From assembly GCA_016199015.1 (NCBI GenBank), contig JACQHN010000480.1, positions 1-7,317 on the forward strand: 7,317 bases of DNA, read 5' to 3'. The notes beneath the pieces were generated by a model, which did no database searches, was not told where the DNA came from, and saw only the letters and a list, made by a program, of their open reading frames with translations. The translations under genes and the position numbers were made by a program. Positions 1 to 5,696 of this stretch are shown here, one piece after another. Numbering within the stretch: position 1 is the stretch's first letter; each line of letters starts with the position of its first letter. This DNA is from Nitrospira defluvii (lineage in GTDB: Bacteria > Nitrospirota > Nitrospiria > Nitrospirales > Nitrospiraceae).

Positions 1-1555
1 CGATCGTCAGGCCGAGAATGTTCACCACGCCTTTACGCACGCCCGCCAAGTGCTCGCCGATGAGATCTTCTTGATGCACGGCCTGCAGGGTGTGCCGGAC
101 ATCCATAATCCCATTGATCAACACCAGCAGCCTCACGTGAGGCGCCCCACCCGTCACCTTCAGGGCGACGCGACCGGCCAAGCTGGTGGCCACGAGACCG
201 ATGGATCGACCAGGCCATTGAGCAGCGACGTGGTGCAGCACGGTCTCCAGGTCACGTTCCATATCCTGCAATCGAAACTGCGTCACGACGCCGTCGCTTT
301 CCCCGACGTGGTTCACATTATCGTATCGCACCACATGAAACCCGTTGCCCGCGAGGTAGTAGGCCAGCGGCACATAGTCCCGCTTGCTCTCCCCATACCC
401 AGGAGCCAACACCACAATCGGCGCATCGTCCGCCACCTCTGTTCGCGGTCGATCGTGACAGAGCACGATACGGAACCCGGACGGTCGAAAGCATTCCGAA
501 AACTCACTGGTCACCGATGGGTCTTCCGATCCGCCCTCGACAGTCCCTTCCTGCGGCTGCCCAAGGAGCTGCTCAATCACGGCCTCTGTCTCTTCCGCTC
601 CCGGAAGAAAGCGCCCACCGGCCAAGACAGCCTGTCCGCCGATCTCTGCCAAAGCTGGAATGGCCTCGGCCCGTTCAGGACTCGTCCACATTACTTCGGC
701 CACAACAGAGCAAGCCGCGGCAGATACCGAGGCGGCAGTCGAACCCTGAGCGTCGTCGGCAGACCTCGTCCCTTGCAGCAATAATTCAGAGCCCACTAGA
801 TCTTTTTCAGCCGGCACAGAGACAGGGGCTCCGTTCGACGTCAAATCCTTCGTCAGCGCACCGGGCAAGATTCGATCATCGGCACCACCCCGGAGTCGGA
901 CATCGGTGGTGAATCCGACAGCCACCCTTCGATGACGCCGCCGCTCCTGGCGTGGCTCCTCGCTCCCCCGAACAACACAGCCTTGCGACTGGAAAGTGGC
1001 GACCGGCGGCCGGGGGCCGGCATCGATGAGCACCTCCTCGCTCTCTTGTACGACCAATGCGGCAGCGACACACACCTCTCTTGACCGGACTCCCCCATCA
1101 GCAAACAGGGAGGCCACCACCCGCTCATCACCGGCGCTGAGACGCACAAACTGGACGGCCAGTATGGCCCCGGATCGTCCCCTGTCTATCGGGAGCACAT
1201 CTTCGGAAGCACGAATACCGCATACAATTCCAAGACTATTGAGGCCGTCGGCGTCCGGGCCGAGGCTCAACCTGACGTGCTGATTCAGCATGGCGGGAAC
1301 ATCTCCGGCGAAAGCCAATGCCACCCCGCCCAAGCCGATACTCCCAGTCTCCCCCCTCCAGTTACGATCTCCACAGTGCAAAACCGTCGAAAGGTGAACC
1401 TCAAGGCGAGGCGAAGCCCGTCGTTCCGCGATGGTCAGGGACCAGGCCTCGGCGGTTCTCCTTCGATCAGATAATAGTAGAGATGGCTGGTTGCCCCTCT
1501 CAAAAACACCGGCCAAAGACGTATTCCCCCTGCTGGCAGCACTATCATTTGGCAT
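1..1555 (-). CDS. PilZ-PilZ-alpha/beta hydrolase (LuxD-like) fusion protein, 3' end beyond window
   Basis: I translated this frame by hand: 518 codons from ATG at 1555 to the left edge with no stop. The start is chosen because GGAGG (1561-1565) lies 5 nt upstream. Residues about 44-155 look like a first PilZ domain: RxxxR at R46-R50, then GSIGLGG at 71-77, where the usual D/NxSxxG is degenerate. Residues about 199-325 look like a second PilZ domain: ERRRHR at 204-209 supplies RxxxR, DLTSNG at 237-242 matches DxTxxG, and VVAEVMW and GGRFL follow. PilZ domains usually bind cyclic di-GMP. Residues about 360-518 resemble the LuxD acyl-transferase/thioesterase fold: VVLAPGYGES (381-390), GNGFHVVRYD (403-412), NHVG, and the nucleophile-elbow motif ATSLAG with Ser458. 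The expected catalytic Asp and His would lie beyond the edge. No signal peptide is visible, so it is probably cytoplasmic. Inferred role: a c-di-GMP-controlled acyl transferase or hydrolase; the substrate is unknown. Confidence 0.85.
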   Translation of the reverse strand, partial: MPNDSAASRGNTSLAGVFERGNQPSLLLSDRRRTAEAWSLTIAERRASPRLEVHLSTVLHCGDRNWRGETGSIGLGGVALAFAGDVPAMLNQHVRLSLGPDADGLNSLGIVCGIRASEDVLPIDRGRSGAILAVQFVRLSAGDERVVASLFADGGVRSREVCVAAALVVQESEEVLIDAGPRPPVATFQSQGCVVRGSEEPRQERRRHRRVAVGFTTDVRLRGGADDRILPGALTKDLTSNGAPVSVPAEKDLVGSELLLQGTRSADDAQGSTAASVSAAACSVVAEVMWTSPERAEAIPALAEIGGQAVLAGGRFLPGAEETEAVIEQLLGQPQEGTVEGGSEDPSVTSEFSECFRPSGFRIVLCHDRPRTEVADDAPIVVLAPGYGESKRDYVPLAYYLAGNGFHVVRYDNVNHVGESDGVVTQFRLQDMERDLETVLHHVAAQWPGRSIGLVATSLAGRVALKVTGGAPHVRLLVLINGIMDVRHTLQAVHQEDLIGEHLAGVRKGVVNILGLTI

Positions 1556-1560
1556 AAATT

Positions 1561-1565
1561 CCTCC
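1561..1565 (-). promoter_or_regulatory. Shine-Dalgarno for the PilZ-hydrolase gene
   Basis: The minus strand reads GGGAGGAATTT directly before ATG at 1555, a perfect GGAGG core with 5 nt spacing. It fixes the start codon of the long left-hand gene and supports that the frame is translated. Confidence 0.8.
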
Positions 1566-1591
1566 CACAGAATTGAGGGCTGTTGTTTTTA

Positions 1592-1605
1592 CGTGGTGAA
1601 CCACG
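1592..1605. repeat. 14-bp inverted repeat upstream of the PilZ gene
   Basis: CGTGGT and ACCACG arms of 6 bp flank a 2-bp centre, 37-50 bp upstream of the start at 1555. On the minus strand it is followed by an A-rich stretch, not a U tract, so it is not an intrinsic terminator. It could be an operator half-site pair or a small 5'-leader hairpin. No regulator can be named from the sequence. Confidence 0.4.
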
Positions 1606-1670
1606 GTTGGGCATCACCGTCGTTGGCTCATTCTTCGAGCCCAGGAACCACTGCTTAGAAAATGAGGCGA

Positions 1671-1779
1671 TATCATAGGCAGATGTAGGGAAAACCATAC
1701 GCGCAAGAATGTATCGTATGCAGGTGAAGGGAAAACCACACGCGTAATAGTACTAGGCATATAGCTCAAAACATACCTG
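1671..1779 (-). repeat. Imperfect tandem repeats, about 41-bp unit, upstream of the PilZ gene
   Basis: On the minus strand two units start with CGCGTGTGGTTTTCCCT (1744-1728) and CGCGTATGGTTTTCCCT (1703-1687). These cores differ at one of 17 positions and are exactly 41 bp apart, close to four helical turns. Similarity extends into CTGCATACGATA versus CTGCCTATGATA, giving 28 of 33 matches by my count. A weaker third unit (GGTATG-TTTT ... TGCCTA) can be read at about 1779-1753. The array lies about 130-220 bp upstream of the start at 1555 and may be a regulator binding array. It has only two or three units and no constant spacer-repeat pattern, so it is not CRISPR. Confidence 0.65.
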
Positions 1780-1847
1780 ACAATAGACTGGTATAAAAGA
1801 GCGATTGGGGATCGAGAAGACCAGCCGGTCTAGAAGAGTCGTTACGA

Positions 1848-2473
1848 TTAGCCGGTCAACCCCTGCGCTAGCGCGTATGTGACTAATTCGACGGTGGTGT
1901 GCAGGTTGAGTTGTTCCATGATTTGCCCCTTGTGAAACTCGACCGTGCGCGGGGAAACCTTGAGCGTGCCGGCAATATCTTTCACCGTATGGCCTTCCGC
2001 CAGGAGCTGAAGCACCTCGCGCTGACGGGTCGTGAGCTCTGGCCCCGACGGTGCCCCGCCATCGAGCCCGCGCAACATGCTTTCAACCACGTCCTTGGTG
2101 ACCAGAGGGGTGATATAGGAATTGCCGCTTCGCATGGCGCGCATGGCCTGTCCCAATTCTTCGCCCACGCACCGCTTGAGCAGGTAGGCGGAAGCACCCG
2201 CCTCAAATGCCCCCGCACATAAGCCGGATCGGCGTGCATCGTGATAAACACGACTTTCACCTGGGGGCACTTGACTTTCAATAAACGGGCCACGTCGATC
2301 CCGTTCAAAACCGGCATCGAAATATCGAGAATCACAATGTCCGGTTTCAACTGGGGGATGGCCTCCAGCAGGGCGCGTCCGGCGAGGAGGCTGTCTTGTA
2401 AGCGCACGAAGGGGTCCGCATGGGACTGGATGATAGTGATTGCTGCGACAGGCGCAGGATAAACGACACGCAC
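1848..2473 (-). pseudogene. Frameshifted NarL/FixJ-type response regulator
   Basis: Two overlapping frames together give one two-domain regulator. Frame one (GTG at 2473) holds the receiver core: PDIVILDISMP with the presumed phospho-acceptor Asp50, then NGIDVARLLK, VVFITMHAD and DPAYVR. The sequence then switches frame at the five-C run 2210-2214. The second frame continues with AFEAGASAYLLKR (the conserved receiver Lys) and a LuxR-type DNA-binding domain: LTTRQREVLQLLAEGHT, KDIAGTLKVSPRTVEFHKG. The stop is TAA at 1848-1850. Restoring one base (for example CGGGAGGCA instead of CGGGGGCA) rejoins the frames. The first 40 residues are also abnormal: the acidic pair normally at the end of beta-1 is missing and about 10-15 residues of the receiver seem lost. 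No clear ribosome binding site precedes 2473. I call it a pseudogene; a sequencing error at the homopolymer could explain the frameshift but not the N-terminus. Confidence 0.82.
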
Positions 2474-2879
2474 GGCCTCAGATATTGCCCAAAGCTAACT
2501 GATGACCGGCTCTCGTATTCGCAGCTTATTCTAGGGAATTGAACATATTTGCCAACTCATCACAATGAAAACAAATAGTCGGTACGTATAAGAAAGACCT
2601 TAGCTGAATTTACAAGCCAGTACTTCTCTACTGCCAGGATGGTCAAAGCTCTGGCGAGATTGCCACGAGTCATAACAATGACGATCGTCACGATTCTGAC
2701 GACAGCGCAGGCGACCACGGTAGCTCCATGGCTACCAGTTCGACAGACCGAACATGGAGATGTTGGAGATCCACAGCCGGAGACGCACCATCATCGCGTC
2801 CACCAGTCGAAGCACCTCGATTGCTTTGACCATGCTGGTTATGCTACCCACTGTGCCGATCCTCAGCAGGTACTTCAGC
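2474..2879. other. Intergenic region without a convincing gene
   Basis: About 400 bp separate the regulator remnant (minus strand) from the lipoprotein gene (plus strand), so the region should hold the plus-strand pair's promoter. It is AT-richer near 2530-2620. I see a 12-bp perfect palindrome at 2679-2690, a hairpin-forming repeat GGTAGC/GCTACC at 2719-2736, and a 15-bp inverted repeat with one mismatch (2635-2649 against 2823-2837). Short open frames here, including one from ATG at 2639 and one on the minus strand at 2929-2732, have no recognisable domain or good ribosome binding site. I could not place a promoter with confidence. Confidence 0.6.
2679..2690. repeat. 12-bp perfect palindrome TGACGATCGTCA with an extra half-site
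   Basis: TGACGATCGTCA is fully self-complementary, and a third TGACG half-site follows at 2697-2701. The CGTCA at 2686-2690 can therefore pair with either neighbour. It lies about 190 bp upstream of the lipoprotein start at 2880. The symmetry suits a dimeric DNA-binding protein, but no regulator is identified and chance is possible. Confidence 0.35.
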
Positions 2880-3278
2880 ATGCAGCAATTTCGCTCTCGC
2901 GCCGCCCAGAGCATCCTTACCGTCATCACCGCCGGTCTGGTGCTGGCCTGTCAAAGTGCACCGCCTATTACAGAGGAATATCCCCACCAGCAAACATTGC
3001 GTGGCAAGAGTAAGGAACAGCTGCTGGCCTGCGCCGGCACCCCGCTGCAGGAGCGACAGGATGGAGAGTTCACCCTGCTCCGTTACTACCGGGAGGCGCC
3101 CCTGCTCGAAGAGTCCATGGTGTCCTCGAAGGGCAGCCGACCCACGGTGCATCACGGCTGTTGGGCGACCGTCGTCCTTCAAGGCAATCGAGTCGACCAT
3201 GTCCGCTATCGTTTCGTGCCGAGTTCAGTCAATGCTTCGAACGATTGCGAAGAGATCTTCGCCAGCTGTCCGGAATGA
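2880..3278 (+). CDS. Small BamE-like outer-membrane lipoprotein (hypothetical)
   Basis: A 132-residue protein with a classical lipoprotein signal: a basic n-region (MQQFRSR), a hydrophobic stretch about residues 11-22, and the lipobox LVLAC with lipidation Cys24. Gln25 at +2 is not an Asp retention signal, so outer-membrane sorting is likely. The mature part holds LRGKSKEQLLACAGTP (40-55), like the first helix of BamE/SmpA-type small lipoproteins, then a Tyr-rich strand, CWATVVLQGNRVDHVRYR (94-111) and a C-terminal CEEIFASC. The start at 2880 is preferred over upstream in-frame ATGs (for example 2754) because it places the signal peptide at the N-terminus and has AGCAGG 9 nt upstream. Its stop overlaps the next gene's start in an ATGA (3275-3278), so the two are probably translationally coupled. 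The function is unknown and the BamE-like fold is inference. Confidence 0.8.
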   Translation: MQQFRSRAAQSILTVITAGLVLACQSAPPITEEYPHQQTLRGKSKEQLLACAGTPLQERQDGEFTLLRYYREAPLLEESMVSSKGSRPTVHHGCWATVVLQGNRVDHVRYRFVPSSVNASNDCEEIFASCPE

Positions 3279-4195
3279 TGCTCGATTTGCACCGCAGGCA
3301 AGGCCTACTCGGGCTGGTTCTGCTGATCGGTTGCCTGTCTGCCCTGACGCTTTGGCCGGAACAGGCACTTGCACTGGAAAAGTACGGGCGGCCGCTCCCC
3401 TCGATGGATGAGCCGGACCACGAAGCCCGTGAAGAAGAAGAAACGTTGTTCGGCGGCTACCTACTCACCGGCACCTTTGTGAAGAATCCGTCCTTCGCTG
3501 CCAGGCCGGACAATTCAGGCCTGGTCGGCATGCGCCACATGCTGCACTTGGAAACGGACCTCTATAAGCAGTACCTCACGTTTTACACCGATCAGAACTT
3601 TTTCTCGGACCGTACTAACGGGTGGATCAAGCTGTCGGAATGGGACGGCACCTTTGCGTTCACCGGCGTCCTCGACCGGTTCAATTGGCGCCTGCAGTAC
3701 GAGCGTGATGCCCCGCTCGACCGCAGCGGTATCAAACAAGTCTATGCCGATGCGCTGGTGACGGCCCGCTTTCAAGCGGTCCAGGACTCCAATTGGTGGC
3801 GGCGCACCTTCCCCAACCAAAATCTCACCGCCTATGCCGGTGCAGGCTGGCTGTTTCACAACAGCCAATACTTTGCGCGCCCGAACAATACCGGCCGCGC
3901 GCTGTTCCGTTACGTAGCCCATGCCGACCTGGATGTGTACAAGAACAGGGTGGTGCTTTACGGGGACATGAATTTCTTTACCGATCGTGAGGCCAGCAAT
4001 AGGCTCAATCCCTCGGAGCTCGACTGGATCGTCGGCATTGCTGTCCGGTGGAACGATATGGAATTGGCATTCTATCGAGAAGAAGACCGCCCGTTGGACC
4101 AGTCCGGCCTCGTTCAGAAATACTTCGCGGTGCAACTGCGCTTTGCGTTCGATGTGTCGAAGGGCGCACTGGAGCGGATCGGAATGAAACGGTAG
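3275..4195 (+). CDS. Exported protein with two tandem ~93-residue units, probable outer-membrane/beta-strand protein
   Basis: A 306-residue protein. I chose ATG 3275 because it overlaps the upstream stop; a second ATG at 3278 is equally possible. The N-terminus is a signal peptide: basic residues 6-8, a hydrophobic core at about 11-27, and a likely cleavage after ALA (31-33). An acidic segment follows (45-57). Residues about 74-166 and 200-292 are clearly two copies of one unit. Shared landmarks are ARPDNSG/ARPNNTG, DLYK/DVYK, DQNFFSDR/DMNFFTDR, YERDAPLDRSGIKQ/YREEDRPLDQSGLVQ and TARF/QLRF. Alternating aromatic and polar residues suggest antiparallel beta strands, as in an outer-membrane barrel. 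I recognise no named family; the protein gives no sign of an enzyme active site. It is paired with the upstream lipoprotein and convergent with pafA, 8 bp from its stop. Confidence 0.85.
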   Translation: MMLDLHRRQGLLGLVLLIGCLSALTLWPEQALALEKYGRPLPSMDEPDHEAREEEETLFGGYLLTGTFVKNPSFAARPDNSGLVGMRHMLHLETDLYKQYLTFYTDQNFFSDRTNGWIKLSEWDGTFAFTGVLDRFNWRLQYERDAPLDRSGIKQVYADALVTARFQAVQDSNWWRRTFPNQNLTAYAGAGWLFHNSQYFARPNNTGRALFRYVAHADLDVYKNRVVLYGDMNFFTDREASNRLNPSELDWIVGIAVRWNDMELAFYREEDRPLDQSGLVQKYFAVQLRFAFDVSKGALERIGMKR

Positions 4196-4203
4196 GTGAG
4201 CGC

Positions 4204-5694
4204 CTAGCGGCCGGCGATGTGGTCGCGGACTTCCTGCACGTAGGTTTTGAACGGGTCCGCCATAAAGAACGGCGACGTTCCCCGCAATTTGAAATTCGAC
4301 CAATTGATAATGTAATCGCAGGCCAGCCGGTCGTCGGAATCCACAGCGTCATCGCCCGCGTACTCCGGGGTGCCACTGGTCAGCAGGTGACGTACCAACT
4401 CACCCCGGCCAAACGCTCGCGTGTTGCGTGGCGGATTGTCCTGCGCCAAGTGGACCACCTTATCGGTGGTCAGCCGGGGACCGCGTCCCTCATCTTCCAG
4501 GCCGTAACACAACCCTCGCTCCGGATGCAGATTGTGGTATTCCAGATCGAGACTCTTTAGCATGGGATCGTCCCAACCGACCTGCTCCGCCTCACGGTAG
4601 GTCTCCAAGAGCCACAATTTCGAAGCCCAATCAATTCGACCGACCAGCTTGACATAATCACCCCGCAGGTCGGTCAATACGGCTTCCCATTGCTCCAGCA
4701 CCCAATCGGTCTCCTCGTCCTGGCCCTTGCAATGACGCTGCGCCGCAGCGAGAAACTGCTCTTGAACATCGACGGCGGAGATGGACTGCCCCGACTCCAA
4801 TCGCACGATCCACTGGCGGTCCGGATCGCGTGAAATATCCTGTAGCGCCTCCACTGGCTCATTGATCCCCACACCGCGCGGCGCCTGCCCAGCTTCAATG
4901 AGTTGCAGGATCAGGCCCGTGGTCCCCATCTTCAGCGCCGTGGCGTACTCAGCCATATTGGAATCCCCGCACAGCAGGTGGATCCGGCGATACTGATTGG
5001 GATCGGCCAACGGTTCATCCCGCGTATTGACGATCGCCCGGTTGTGCTGCACCCATTCGAAAAAGTCGTTGACGATATAATCCGCCCGCTGAGAGATCTG
5101 AAACGGCACAATCGTCCGATCCTCGGCATCCCGCAGTCCAGGACGGTGCAGGATGAGTCCTCCGACCTGCACCCATTCGTTAGGATCGCGCGCACAGCCG
5201 ATGCGTCCGGACCCCGTAAACACCTGCCGCGTCACCAAGAACGTGACCAGCGGGCCGAGCCCTCGTCGGGAGAAGGGGAATTGTCGAGTGACCAGATAGT
5301 TCTCGTGCGAGCCGAACGTCGCATCGGTTTCGTGATCGACATTATTCTTGATGATCGAGACGGTCTCTTCCAGGCCTAACGCGGCCACCGCATTCTGAAT
5401 GATCCGGTCTCCGGCGCGGTCTGATGCGACCAGGTCCGCCAGGGTCGTACATTCGGGTGACGCGTATTCCAAGTGTCCCATGTCGATATAGATGCGCCCG
5501 GCATTGGTCAAGAACCCCCCGTTGCCGGGCGGCTCATCGTGTCCTCGATGATGACAATCCAGTAACCCGCGCCGATCGACATGAAAGATCTGGTCGCGAA
5601 TACGCTGCGCAACCCACGAGGGCGAATGATCAGGACGATCCTGATTCACCAATAGGCCATATTCGGTTTCGAGGCCGAAAATACGATTGAGCAT
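4204..5694 (-). CDS. pafA: PafA-family Pup/UBact-type protein ligase
   Basis: A 496-residue member of the glutamine-synthetase-like PafA/Dop family. PafA uses ATP to phosphorylate the C-terminal Glu of the tag and joins it to substrate lysines. Visible motifs: GLETEYG (7-13) with the metal-binding Glu9, NAGRIYID with the presumed catalytic Asp71, EYASPEC (76-82), KNNVD (116-120), GSHENYL (128-134), TGSGRIG (160-166), VNTRDEP (222-228) and GDSNMAE (243-249). The C-terminus ends in DPFKTYVQEVRDHI, which matches the small C-terminal domain of PafA better than that of Dop. It is longer than mycobacterial PafA (about 452 residues), with extra sequence at about 14-63 and 167-196. Dop-like wording such as GSGRIG means a Dop role is not fully excluded. 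ATG 5694 lies 2 nt after the prcA stop without its own good ribosome binding site, indicating coupled translation. Confidence 0.9.
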   Translation of the reverse strand: MLNRIFGLETEYGLLVNQDRPDHSPSWVAQRIRDQIFHVDRRGLLDCHHRGHDEPPGNGGFLTNAGRIYIDMGHLEYASPECTTLADLVASDRAGDRIIQNAVAALGLEETVSIIKNNVDHETDATFGSHENYLVTRQFPFSRRGLGPLVTFLVTRQVFTGSGRIGCARDPNEWVQVGGLILHRPGLRDAEDRTIVPFQISQRADYIVNDFFEWVQHNRAIVNTRDEPLADPNQYRRIHLLCGDSNMAEYATALKMGTTGLILQLIEAGQAPRGVGINEPVEALQDISRDPDRQWIVRLESGQSISAVDVQEQFLAAAQRHCKGQDEETDWVLEQWEAVLTDLRGDYVKLVGRIDWASKLWLLETYREAEQVGWDDPMLKSLDLEYHNLHPERGLCYGLEDEGRGPRLTTDKVVHLAQDNPPRNTRAFGRGELVRHLLTSGTPEYAGDDAVDSDDRLACDYIINWSNFKLRGTSPFFMADPFKTYVQEVRDHIAGR

Positions 5695-5696
5695 GT

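Noticed and set aside
853..1149. Minus-strand open frames at 853-1149 and 876-1073
   Set aside because: They lie inside the PilZ-hydrolase gene in other frames and show no recognisable sequence.
50..1283. Several plus-strand open frames (for example 50-784 and 517-912)
   Set aside because: They are antisense to the continuous 518-codon minus-strand frame, have no domain motifs, and are rich in Arg, Pro, His and Ser, as expected of shadow frames in GC-rich coding DNA.
1435..1698. Minus-strand 87-codon frame starting at 1698
   Set aside because: It overlaps the start of the PilZ gene out of frame and has no domain; the ribosome binding site at 1561-1565 supports the 1555 start instead.
1761..1778. 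TTGTCA at 1783-1778 with a downstream TATATG-like element as a sigma-70 promoter for the PilZ gene
   Set aside because: The -35 match is fair, but the -10 element is poor at any spacing from 15 to 17 bp, so it was not called.
1818..1831. Hairpin AGACC-AGCC-GGTCT just after the regulator stop as an intrinsic terminator
   Set aside because: The stem is only 5 bp and no run of U follows on the minus strand.
2639..3013. Plus-strand 124-codon frame starting at 2639 with a signal-like N-terminus
   Set aside because: It is His/Gln-rich beyond residue 30, overlaps the lipoprotein out of frame, and has no good ribosome binding site.
3515..4303. Minus-strand 262-codon frame opposite the exported-protein gene
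   Set aside because: It is the reverse shadow of a gene with a clear signal peptide and internal duplication, and it overlaps the end of pafA.
4048..5379. Plus-strand frames of 158-170 codons over pafA
   Set aside because: They are antisense to well-conserved PafA motifs and show no domain.
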